Part shown: positions 1 to 6,704 of the stretch, one piece after another
Position numbering within the stretch: position 1 is the stretch's first letter
Layout of the letters: each line of letters opens with the position of its first letter
NCBI GenBank assembly: GCA_023473405.1
Contig: JAMCZD010000236.1
Coordinates: 1-6,720, forward strand
From: Candidatus Omnitrophota bacterium
GTDB lineage: Bacteria > Verrucomicrobiota > Verrucomicrobiia > Limisphaerales > UBA1319
Length of the DNA: 6,720 nucleotides
Reading direction: 5' to 3'
Translations under genes and position numbers: made by a program
The notes under the pieces: model-generated
Database searches by the model: none
What the model was told of the DNA's origin: nothing
The model's input: the letters and a program-made list of their open reading frames with translations, nothing else

Positions 1-99
1 AACGCCCGTACATAAGCGTCGATGAAATCCCTGGGACAGGTCACGAAGCTCAAGCGTCCGGTGATGGGTTGGGCGTATTCCTTGGCAAACGATTCGAGG
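1..99 (-). repeat. Left arm of an exact 99-bp inverted repeat, at the contig edge
   Basis: Bases 1-99 are the exact reverse complement of 1466-1564. I compared them base by base. Base 100 no longer pairs with base 1465. The arm begins at the very first base of the contig, and its length equals a k-mer size used by common short-read assemblers. Read on the minus strand it encodes LESFAKEYAQPITGR and onward, in frame with the long uncharacterised gene. Confidence 0.97.
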
Positions 100-1463
100 G
101 GGGTCTGGTAATCTAGAAAAGCGCCGGTATGATCCGTAACCATGATCGCCTCGGGAGAGCCGGCGGCATCCTCGATCAGCACCTCATCTCCGTCATCGAA
201 CAGCACCCGATTGTCTTTGCGGCATCGCCCGACGATGATGTTCGGGGCTGCCGCCTTGCCCAGCAAGCGGGCAAAGGCGAGGGCAAACGCGGGCGACTCA
301 TATTTGGCGTGGGTGATTTTGTCGGTGGCAAAGCCGTGGACATAATCGCGCTCGAAATAGGAGGCCCAGATCCTGGCATCACGGTATTCGGGGCGTTGGC
401 CGGAATATGTCTCGCTGATCCGCCACATGCCAATCCGGGCTGGAATTTGCATGCCCAACTGGCGGCAGCCAAGCCGGCGGTCCAGGACGTATTCGGTGTA
501 TTCCTCAGACTCCATGATGGCGGTGAGCAAGTCCTTGCTTTCTTCGAGGTGCTCGCGGATGCCCCACTTTTGCATCCGAATGATGCGGACGACGGGCGAT
601 TCCGCGTCGTGCTGCTTGAGTTCGGCGATATACACCTCGCGCCGGCCTTCCTCTTTCGGGCGGCGCGACAATGAGCTTGTCACCCGGCCCACATTCACAT
701 AGTCCACGTCACCAAACTCGCGAATGAAATTGAAGATGAGCCCTTTAACCTTCGGATCACATAAATCGTTTGAATTCGGCGTCCCCGGCGCATAACCAGG
801 TTCGTCAAAAACGATGTCGAAGAGGAGTTCGCCTTCCTCGATTCGACCGCCGGGCAGCCATTCGATTTGCAGGAAGTATTCCGGGCTGAGCCCTTTCAGG
901 ATTTCATCGGACAGGGTTTCGTTTTTCTGACCGATCAAATGAGAGAACATCCGGTTGCGCCACTCGGGGTTCTCGACGTTATCCTCGCGCAGTTCGGGTG
1001 GAACGGCCTGCAAGAATTTGACCTTCAATGCCTGGTAGGCCGCCGCCAGTTCTGACGGATTAGCGTGTAGGAAATCGGTTTTGGCGAAATCCTCCGTCCC
1101 GAAGGTGGCATCGGCCAGGAAAAAATCTACCTCGTGCTGGTTGAAGCGGTTCTTTATCGCCGAATAGTGGGCAATCTCCTTCAAGTGTTGAGCCAGGGAA
1201 ACGGGCTCAAGCTCCCCCAACCGGGCGAATTCCTGGCAGGTAAGATACCGGGTGCCGGTAAACTTGTTGTAATAGTAAATGGGACGACCGCCGATCGCAA
1301 TCCGCGCATCGAGGATCATTTGCTGCATTTGTTCCGATGACTGGGGCAACGGGCTGATCCGCCAGCATTCACCTCGTTCCTTGATGGCTTGCCGCACCTT
1401 TGCGTCGGTTACCTGAAGGAACTTGACCCGGCGTTTGGACATTAATTCCTGCAAAATCTCATC
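1..1463 (-). CDS. Uncharacterised protein, large internal part, runs off the contig edge
   Basis: The minus strand reads 487 codons from 1463 down to 3 without a stop, and the frame stays open upstream to an ATG at 1635-1637. I checked this codon by codon. I do not recognise the family. Counting the codon at 1461-1463 as residue 1, visible landmarks are an aromatic patch GRPIYYYNKFTGTRYLT at 59-75, FLQIEWLPGG near 197-206, a charged stretch LSRRPKEEGRREVY at 265-278, an alanine-rich helix near 391-406 and an acidic FDDGDEV motif at 422-428. There is no signal peptide or membrane segment, so it is probably a soluble cytoplasmic protein. Codon use (mostly G/C in third position, about 1% Cys) resembles the neighbouring genes. 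The frame continues through the repeat at 1-99, and the same frame resumes on the plus strand at 1565-1766. That points to an artificial inversion of this segment. Its coding status is strong; its orientation relative to ppdK and its true N-terminus are uncertain. Confidence 0.75.
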
Positions 1464-1464
1464 C

Positions 1465-1466
1465 GC
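1465..1466. other. Candidate inversion or chimera junction
   Basis: This is where the 99-bp repeat ends and the two readings of the uncharacterised gene part. If the joined 554-residue protein is correct, bases 1-1465 are reversed relative to 1466 onward and the DNA joined here is not contiguous in the genome. The gene's true 5' part would then be missing from the contig. If instead the minus-strand frame from 1637 is native, the false join lies at 99/100. Confidence 0.55.
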
Positions 1467-1564
1467 CTCGAATCGTTTGCCAAGGAATACGCCCAACCCA
1501 TCACCGGACGCTTGAGCTTCGTGACCTGTCCCAGGGATTTCATCGACGCTTATGTACGGGCGTT
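1466..1564 (+). repeat. Right arm of the exact 99-bp inverted repeat
   Basis: Exact reverse complement of 1-99. The arm is open in codon-aligned frames on both strands. The plus strand gives the C-terminal reading described at 1467-1766. The minus strand gives an alternative N-terminal reading that contains GDGLGVFLGKRFE and joins the uncharacterised gene without a stop. The repeat boundary at 1465/1466 is therefore the candidate chimeric junction, or an inversion endpoint if the inversion is real. Confidence 0.97.
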
Positions 1565-1766
1565 CACGGCTGAATTCCTCCACATGCAGCGAGATTACCG
1601 AAAGCGCCGACGAGCGTTCGACACCCTCTTCAAACATTGCAATCGGGATGAGTCCGGCAGTTTTGCCTTTCGTTGGGAAAAAATCCTGGCGCGACTGGAC
1701 CAAACCGATGGCTGCGCATTAGGGAATTGCATTCGCGCCCATTGCGAATCCGCGGTCCCGCCGTAA
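1467..1766 (+). CDS. Probable C-terminus of the same uncharacterised protein, on the opposite strand
   Basis: The plus frame is open from 1467 to a TAA at 1764-1766. Its first 33 codons (1467-1565) repeat, apart from the last base, what the minus-strand gene reads at the contig edge. The following 66 residues (1566-1763) would complete that protein, giving a joined product of 554 residues plus stop. The sequence looks protein-like: RDFIDAYVRAF with TAEFLHMQRDY forms an amphipathic helix with aromatic residues at helical spacing. It is followed by a basic RKRRR cluster and a second helix FAFRWEKILARL. Points against: the opposite frame is also open and codon-aligned here, the plus reading has five Cys in about 100 residues (several near the end), and Phe is unusually frequent over the first 58 residues. 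I favour this reading over the minus-strand alternative at roughly two to one. If right, the gene converges on ppdK, with the hairpins at 1793-1873 between the two ends. Confidence 0.55.
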   Translation, partial: LESFAKEYAQPITGRLSFVTCPRDFIDAYVRAFTAEFLHMQRDYRKRRRAFDTLFKHCNRDESGSFAFRWEKILARLDQTDGCALGNCIRAHCESAVPP

Positions 1767-1792
1767 ACAGGGTTTGCGCCCAGGAAAAGTCA

Positions 1793-1812
1793 GGACGCGC
1801 CGCAGCGCGTCC
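1793..1812. repeat. Intergenic hairpin 1 (8-bp stem, 4-base loop)
   Basis: GGACGCGC at 1793-1800 pairs perfectly with GCGCGTCC at 1805-1812 around the loop CGCA. It lies 26 bases past the plus-strand stop at 1766. No T-run follows on either strand, so it is not a classic intrinsic terminator. It is the first of three hairpins packed into about 80 bases. Confidence 0.85.
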
Positions 1813-1823
1813 CTGGAATGGTG

Positions 1824-1845
1824 GGGCGGCGCCGCGGCGCCGCCC
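1824..1845. repeat. Intergenic hairpin 2: perfect 22-bp GC-only palindrome
   Basis: GGGCGGCGCCG at 1824-1834 is followed directly by its reverse complement CGGCGCCGCCC at 1835-1845. All 22 bases are G or C. It could form a cruciform, or a strong RNA hairpin in transcripts from either side. No T-run follows on the plus strand (AAATC) or the minus strand (CACC). Confidence 0.9.
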
Positions 1846-1853
1846 AAATCACA

Positions 1854-1873
1854 CGCGGATGAGGGCATCCGCG
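1854..1873. terminator. Intergenic hairpin 3, possible transcript end of ppdK
   Basis: CGCGGATG at 1854-1861 pairs with CATCCGCG at 1866-1873 around a 4-base loop. It begins 25 bases downstream of the ppdK stop codon on the minus strand and is the closest hairpin to that gene. On the minus strand it is followed by TGTGATTT, a poor T-tract, so its role as an intrinsic terminator is plausible but weak. It may instead, with hairpins 1 and 2, be part of a dispersed palindromic repeat. Confidence 0.45.
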
Positions 1874-1898
1874 CTCCTATCTCCCGGCAGTCGGTGTA

Positions 1899-4655
1899 TT
1901 ATTTCTTCTTAGTGGCCTTGGCCGGGGCTGCGGCCTCTTCCAGGGCGGCTTGGGCTGCGGCCAAGCGGGCAACCGGAACTCGGAATGGGGAGCAACTCAC
2001 GTAATTGAGACCCACTCGATGGCAGAACTTCACGCTTTCGGGATCGCCGCCGTGTTCACCGCATATGCCAAGCTTGATATCCGGACGGGTCTTGCGGCCC
2101 AGTTCGACGGCCGTTTGGACCAGCTTACCGACGCCCTGTTGATCGATGGTGGCAAAAACATTGCCATTGACGATCTCGAGGTCTTGGTACTTGCGCATGA
2201 ATGATCCAGAGTCGTCCCGGCTCATGCCCAGGGTTGTCTGGGTCAGGTCATTCGTGCCGAAGCTGAAGAACTGGGCGGACTTGGCGATTTCGTCGGCGGT
2301 GAGGGCGCCGCGCGGGATTTCGATCATGGTGCCGACCATGTAATTGAACCTGGTTTTGGTTTCCTTGGCCACTTCCTGAGCTATCTGGTCAACCAAGTCG
2401 ATCTGCAACTGCAGCTCCTTTCGGAACCCGACCAGGGGAATCATGATCTCGGGTTTGACCTTGATGCCTTCCTTTTGAACGGCGGCGGCGGCCTCGAAGA
2501 TGGCCCGGGCCTGCATTTGGCTGATTTCCGGATAAACGGTTCCCAAGCGGCAGCCGCGGAAGCCGAGCATGGGATTGAACTCGTGCAGTTCGGTGACCCG
2601 CTTGGAAATCTTATCTTCGGAAACGCCCATTTTTTCGGCCAATTCCTTGATTTGGTCTTTTTCATGAGGAAGGAATTCATGGAGCGGCGGATCGAGGAAC
2701 CGGATGGTCGCAGGCAATCCCTTGAGTTCTTTGAAGATGCCGATGAAATCGTTGCGTTGGTAAGGGAGGAGCTTGGCCAAGGCCGCCTTGCGCGACTCGA
2801 GGCTATCGGCCAGGATCATTTCACGCATGGCATCGATCCGGTTGCCGGAGAAGAACATGTGTTCAGTCCGGCACAAGCCGATGCCGACTGCGCCAAAGGC
2901 GACCGCATTGGCGGCCTGCTCGGGGGTATCGGCGTTGGTGCGCACCTGCATGCGCGTGGCCTTCGAGCACCAGTCCATGAGTTTCCTGTAATCCTGGTAA
3001 ATCCGGCTTTGGTCGGGCGCCAGGGTCCGGTATAACAGGACCTGGAGGACTTCCGAAGGCGCTGTCTTGAGTTCGCCGGCATAGACTTCGCCCACGGTGC
3101 CGTTGATCGACAAATAATCGCCTTCCTTGAACGATTGGCCGGACACGGTGAGGACGCGTTGGTCATAATCGATCTGCAATGCGCTGGCGCCGCAGATGCA
3201 CACCTTGCCCATCTGCCGCGCAACCAGCGCGGCATGCGAACTTACGCCGCCCCGCGCGGTCAGTATGCCTTCGGCGGCAATCATGCCCCGCAGGTCTTCA
3301 GGCGATGTCTCGAGACGCACCAGCAAGACCTTCTCCCGACGGTGCGCGGCTTCTTCGGCGCGTTCGGCGTTGAAATAGATGCGACCGGTTGCCGCCCCGG
3401 GACCGGCGGCCAGCCCGTGTGCGATCACCTTGGCCGACTTCAGCGCCTCCCGATCAAACACCGGTGCGAGGACCTGGTCGAGTTGATCGGCGGGAACGCG
3501 TTGAACGGCCTCCTGCCAGGTGATCAGTTTTTCCTTGGCCATTTCGACGGCGATCCGCACCGCTGCGAGCCCGGTGCGTTTGCCGTTGCGGGTCTGCAGC
3601 ATGAAGACCTGGCCGTTTTCAATCGTAAACTCGAAGTCCTGCACATCGCGGAAATGGCTCTCGAGGACTTTGCGAATCCGTTCCAGTTCGGCGTAGGCTT
3701 TAGGCAGGATTTCATTCAGCTTAACCACCGGCAGCGGAGTGCGCACCCCGGCTACGACGTCTTCGCCCTGGGCGTTCATCAGGAATTCGCCATAGAACAC
3801 CTTCTCGCCCGTGGCCGGGTCGCGGGTAAAGGCAACACCGGAGCCGGATGTTTCGCCCATGTTGCCATAAACCATTGCCTGCACGTTAACGGCGGTGCCC
3901 CATTCCGAGGGAATGCCGTATTTGCGGCGGTAAACGATGGCGCGGTCGTTCATCCACGAGCTGAACACGGCGCCGATAGCGCCCCAGAGCTGCTCCCAGG
4001 GATCGCCGGGAAATTGCTTGCCAGTCCGTTCGAGCACCAGGGCCTTGAAGCGCTTGACGAGTTCCTTCAACCCATCGGCGTCGATGCGGGTGTCCATGAC
4101 GTGAGTCTCGCCGGGGAACAGCTCGGCCTTGAGTCCTTCAATGACGGTTTCAAAGGGTTCGTGGTCCTCGCCGGGCCGTTTCTGGACGCCCATGACCACG
4201 TCGCCGTACATCTGGACGAACCGGCGATAGCAATCCCAGGCAAACCGATCGTTGCCGCTCGCCTTGGACAGGCCGAGCACGGTCTCGTCGTTGAGACCCA
4301 AATTGAGAATGGTATCCATCATGCCGGGCATCGAGGCGCGAGCGCCGGAGCGGACGGAGACGAGCAGGGGTTTCTGCGGGTCGCCGAACTTCTTGTTCAA
4401 GAGCTTTTCCATGGAAGCAATGCCTGCCGCCACTTTGGGACGCAGCTCCTGCGGGTACTGGTTTTTGTTGGTGTAGTAGTAACTGCAGACTTCGGTGGTA
4501 ATGGTAAATCCAGGCGGAACCGGCAGCCCGATTCGGGTCATCTCGGCAAGGTTGGCGCCTTTGCCTCCGAGCAGTTCCCTCATGGAGCCATTGCCGTCGG
4601 CCTTCTTATTGCCGAACAGATAAACGTATTTGGGCTTCTTGGTATCTTTGGCCAT
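1899..4655 (-). CDS. ppdK: Pyruvate, phosphate dikinase
   Basis: Cytoplasmic enzyme that interconverts pyruvate + ATP + Pi and phosphoenolpyruvate + AMP + PPi, linking glycolysis and gluconeogenesis. The 918 residues carry the expected order of domains. An ATP-grasp nucleotide-binding part has GGKGANLAEM (30-39), VRSGARASMPGMMDT (101-115) and ETSGSGVAFTRDP (268-280). The swivelling phosphohistidine domain has ARGGVSSHAALVAR with His474. The C-terminal PEP/pyruvate barrel has LCRTEH (594-599), RFLDPPLHEFLP (652-663), MLGFRGCRLG (696-705), MIEIPRGAL (777-785), FGTNDLTQ (799-806) and the catalytic Cys865 in GICGEHGG. It is somewhat longer than the usual 870-880 residues; part of the excess is an Ala/Lys tail after the barrel. 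The residue before the catalytic SHAA is Ser, where many family members have Thr. Start: ATG at 4653-4655, just before MAKDTKKPKYVYLFG; no clear Shine-Dalgarno precedes it. It lies 87 bases downstream of ruvX and could share its transcript. Identity is secure. Confidence 0.98.
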   Translation of the reverse strand: MAKDTKKPKYVYLFGNKKADGNGSMRELLGGKGANLAEMTRIGLPVPPGFTITTEVCSYYYTNKNQYPQELRPKVAAGIASMEKLLNKKFGDPQKPLLVSVRSGARASMPGMMDTILNLGLNDETVLGLSKASGNDRFAWDCYRRFVQMYGDVVMGVQKRPGEDHEPFETVIEGLKAELFPGETHVMDTRIDADGLKELVKRFKALVLERTGKQFPGDPWEQLWGAIGAVFSSWMNDRAIVYRRKYGIPSEWGTAVNVQAMVYGNMGETSGSGVAFTRDPATGEKVFYGEFLMNAQGEDVVAGVRTPLPVVKLNEILPKAYAELERIRKVLESHFRDVQDFEFTIENGQVFMLQTRNGKRTGLAAVRIAVEMAKEKLITWQEAVQRVPADQLDQVLAPVFDREALKSAKVIAHGLAAGPGAATGRIYFNAERAEEAAHRREKVLLVRLETSPEDLRGMIAAEGILTARGGVSSHAALVARQMGKVCICGASALQIDYDQRVLTVSGQSFKEGDYLSINGTVGEVYAGELKTAPSEVLQVLLYRTLAPDQSRIYQDYRKLMDWCSKATRMQVRTNADTPEQAANAVAFGAVGIGLCRTEHMFFSGNRIDAMREMILADSLESRKAALAKLLPYQRNDFIGIFKELKGLPATIRFLDPPLHEFLPHEKDQIKELAEKMGVSEDKISKRVTELHEFNPMLGFRGCRLGTVYPEISQMQARAIFEAAAAVQKEGIKVKPEIMIPLVGFRKELQLQIDLVDQIAQEVAKETKTRFNYMVGTMIEIPRGALTADEIAKSAQFFSFGTNDLTQTTLGMSRDDSGSFMRKYQDLEIVNGNVFATIDQQGVGKLVQTAVELGRKTRPDIKLGICGEHGGDPESVKFCHRVGLNYVSCSPFRVPVARLAAAQAALEEAAAPAKATKKK

Positions 4656-4742
4656 AATCAGACTTAATTTCAGTTGGTAATTGTCAGAATCTCTTTCAAA
4701 AATCGAAAACGATTAGCGAATCTAACAAAGATCAGGGTAGTG
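4656..4742 (-). promoter_or_regulatory. AT-rich leader of ppdK, possible promoter region
   Basis: These 87 bases between ruvX and ppdK are clearly more AT-rich than the flanking genes, as expected for a promoter or 5' leader. A small hairpin (AATCG/CGATT around AAAA, 4701-4714) is followed on the minus strand by a short T-run, so it could be a weak ruvX terminator. TTGAAA and TTGTTA occur as -35-like words, but no convincing -10 box lies at the right distance. I cannot name a specific promoter. The stretch just before the ppdK ATG (AAGTCTGATT) is not a good ribosome binding site. Confidence 0.3.
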
Positions 4743-5165
4743 TCAACGGTCGATTTCCATCCGGCTGTCAAGATAACTCTGCAACAAGATGGCGGCCGCA
4801 ACCTGGTCCACCCGTTCTTTGCGCTTCGAACGCCGGACATCGGCGCCGATCAGGTAACGGTTGGCCTGAACCGAGGTGAGACGCTCGTCCCAGGTTTGAA
4901 TGGGAACGGCTACCACCGCCTTCAATGCCGAGACAAACTCCCTCACCAAGGCGGCGGCGGGGCCGTAGCTGCCATCCATGTTGCGCGGCAAGCCGACCAG
5001 GATCAAGGCAACTTTTTGCTGCCCGATGATGGTTTGGAGGCGGGACACAAACTCATCAAATGGTTTGGCGGGAATGTACTCCAAAGGCTGGGCGATCGTT
5101 TGCAGTTCGTCGCTGACGGCAATCCCCATTCGCTTCGTGCCGTGATCTATTGCCAAAATGCGCAT
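4743..5165 (-). CDS. ruvX: YqgF/RuvX family nuclease (pre-16S rRNA nuclease, putative Holliday junction resolvase)
   Basis: A 140-residue RNase H-fold protein of the usual family length. In the known family it completes 5' maturation of 16S rRNA in the cytoplasm; the older name reflects a predicted Holliday junction resolvase role. The N-terminal strand RILAIDHGTKRMGIAVSD (2-19) carries the first metal-binding acid, Asp7. ILVGLPRNMDGSYG (55-68) is the family's signature loop. TWDERLTS (91-98) supplies Glu94, and RVDQVAAAILLQSYLD (118-133) supplies Asp120, completing the three-acid active site. The start is the ATG at 5163-5165, because the first beta strand begins at residue 2; no Shine-Dalgarno is visible. 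It lies 55 bases downstream of hemL and 87 upstream of ppdK on the same strand, which suggests co-transcription but no shared pathway. Confidence 0.96.
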   Translation of the reverse strand: MRILAIDHGTKRMGIAVSDELQTIAQPLEYIPAKPFDEFVSRLQTIIGQQKVALILVGLPRNMDGSYGPAAALVREFVSALKAVVAVPIQTWDERLTSVQANRYLIGADVRRSKRKERVDQVAAAILLQSYLDSRMEIDR

Positions 5166-5220
5166 GTTAAACAGTGAAGGACCTAATTAATAGAATGTGT
5201 CTTGGAGAATGGACCGTCGG

Positions 5221-6507
5221 TCATAGTGTCTTCAGGACCTTGGCCGCCGCCTCAACCGTTTTTCCCAGGTCCGCCTCGGAGTGAGCCACCGAAATGAACC
5301 CGGCTTCGAATTGCGACGGGGCCAGGTAGATTCCCTCCTCCAGCATGCCGTGGAAAAACCTGGCAAAGCGCTGCCGATCGCTTCTCATGGCGCCCTGCAA
5401 GTCATGAACCGGTTGATCGGTAAAATAGGTGCAGAACATCGAGCCGATCCGGTTCAACTGGATGGGGACACGCGCGGCTCGGGCCGCGTCGCGCAGTCCG
5501 GTTTCGAGTTGCGCCCCCAGTTTTTCCAAAACGACATATGCATCGGTGTCGACCAGTTGATCGAGGGCGGCGATCCCGGCAGCCATGGCCAGCGGATTGC
5601 CGCTGAGTGTGCCCGCCTGATAGACGGGTCCGAGCGGGGCCAGCAAATCCATGATCTCTGCCCGGCCGCCAAAGGCGCCGACCGGGAGTCCGCCGCCGAT
5701 GATTTTGCCGAAACAACTCAGATCGGGGCGGATGCCGAATCTTTGTTGGGCGCCGCCCAAGGCCAGGCGAAAACCGGTCATGACCTCGTCGAAAATGAGC
5801 AGGGCGCCGGTGGCCGCTGTTATTTCCCGCAGGAACTCGAGGTAACCCAGGTGCGGCAAATAAACCCCCGAATTGCCCGGCACCGGCTCCAAAATAATGC
5901 CGGCGATCTGGCCTGGATTGGCTTCGAAGGCGACTTTGACCGATTCGGCATTGTTGAAAGGCAGGACAATGGTGTGCTGGGTAAAGGAGGCCGGCACGCC
6001 CGCGCTGTCCGGATACCCAAAGGTGAGCGCACCTGAACCGGCCTTGACGAGCAGTGAATCGACATGACCATGGTAACACCCCTCGAACTTGATGATCTTG
6101 TCCCGGCGGGTATAGCCGCGCGCCAAACGAATCGCCGACATCGTCGCCTCGGTGCCCGAATTGCACATGCGCACCTTTTGCACGCTCGGCACGGCGGCGC
6201 GGATTTTCCTGGCTAATGACACTTCGAGCGGATTCGGGATGCCGAAGCTTGTGCCGGCTTGGGCGGCTCGCTGGACGGCTTCGATGATCGGCGGCGGTGC
6301 GTGCCCCAGGATTGCCGGGCCCCAGGTGCAGACGTAATCGACATACTCGTTGCCGTCCACATCCCAGATATGCGCCCCTTTGGCCTTTTGGACAAAAAAC
6401 GGTTGCCCGCCGACGGCGCGGAAGGCACGAACGGGGGAATTGACCCCGCCGGGCATCAACTGGAGCGCCTCGGCGAACAATTGCTCTGATTTAACCCGCG
6501 AAATCAT
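5221..6507 (-). CDS. hemL: Glutamate-1-semialdehyde 2,1-aminomutase
   Basis: A pyridoxal-phosphate enzyme that turns glutamate-1-semialdehyde into 5-aminolevulinate, the last step of the C5 route to heme and other tetrapyrroles. It usually acts as a cytoplasmic dimer beside glutamyl-tRNA reductase. The 428 residues match the family length. The N-terminus has the typical MPGGVNSPVRAF (18-29). CNSGTEATMSAIRLAR (115-130) binds the cofactor phosphate, and FEGCYHGHVDSLLVKAGSG (141-159) is the substrate-side loop typical of GSA aminomutases rather than ornithine aminotransferases. IFDEVMTGFR (238-247) holds the Asp240 that contacts the PLP ring nitrogen. Lys268 in SCFGKIIGGGLPVGAFGG forms the Schiff base. 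GTLSGNPLAMAAG (299-311) follows as expected. The ATG at 6505-6507 gives the standard N-terminus MISRVKSEQLF; there is no Shine-Dalgarno in the preceding bases. No hemA or other heme gene is in the window. Identity is secure. Confidence 0.98.
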   Translation of the reverse strand: MISRVKSEQLFAEALQLMPGGVNSPVRAFRAVGGQPFFVQKAKGAHIWDVDGNEYVDYVCTWGPAILGHAPPPIIEAVQRAAQAGTSFGIPNPLEVSLARKIRAAVPSVQKVRMCNSGTEATMSAIRLARGYTRRDKIIKFEGCYHGHVDSLLVKAGSGALTFGYPDSAGVPASFTQHTIVLPFNNAESVKVAFEANPGQIAGIILEPVPGNSGVYLPHLGYLEFLREITAATGALLIFDEVMTGFRLALGGAQQRFGIRPDLSCFGKIIGGGLPVGAFGGRAEIMDLLAPLGPVYQAGTLSGNPLAMAAGIAALDQLVDTDAYVVLEKLGAQLETGLRDAARAARVPIQLNRIGSMFCTYFTDQPVHDLQGAMRSDRQRFARFFHGMLEEGIYLAPSQFEAGFISVAHSEADLGKTVEAAAKVLKTL

Positions 6508-6583
6508 GCGCCAGAAGGTAACCTAAGCCGGAATAAAAGCACGTGAAATCAGATCGTTGCCTCGATGGTTTTCCCTGCCTAAT

Positions 6584-6704
6584 TTACTTTTGCCGCGAAA
6601 GCCCGGCCTCCTTCACCTTGACCATCATTTTATCTTTCACTTGGCCGGATTTGACTGCATCTGAACCAAGTGGCAGACAGAGCCGAAGGAATTTGATTTT
6701 TGGG
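6584..6704 (-). CDS. C-terminal fragment of an unrecognised gene upstream of hemL
   Basis: The minus strand reads 39 codons from the adapter boundary at 6704 down to a TAA at 6584-6586, beginning PKIKFLRLCLPLGSDAV and ending KEAGLSRQK. The end is lysine-rich and amphipathic, like many protein C-termini. The gene lies on the same strand as hemL, 76 bases upstream of its start codon (6508-6583). The evidence is only openness and composition over a short stretch, so this could be non-coding. I cannot name a family. The contig stops being genomic at 6705, so the rest of the gene is absent. Confidence 0.4.

Noticed and set aside
129..674. 181-codon plus-strand open frame in the left part
   Set aside because: It is antisense to the long uninterrupted minus-strand frame. 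Its composition (Gly/His-rich, start context poor) looks like a shadow.
1..1564. Terminal inverted repeats of a transposon
   Set aside because: The DNA between the arms encodes no transposase. The arms are coding sequence of the same gene, there are no target-site duplications, and one arm is cut by the contig edge.
3135..4667. 510-codon open frame on the plus strand opposite ppdK
   Set aside because: It is antisense to a secure, motif-complete ppdK and its translation shows no recognisable domain order. Long antisense frames are common opposite GC-rich genes.
4674..5177. 167-codon plus-strand open frame over ruvX
   Set aside because: Antisense to ruvX, whose catalytic acids and signature loops are all on the minus strand.
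5281..6036. 251-codon plus-strand open frame opposite hemL
   Set aside because: It lies wholly inside hemL on the other strand with no recognisable motif, so it is an antisense shadow.
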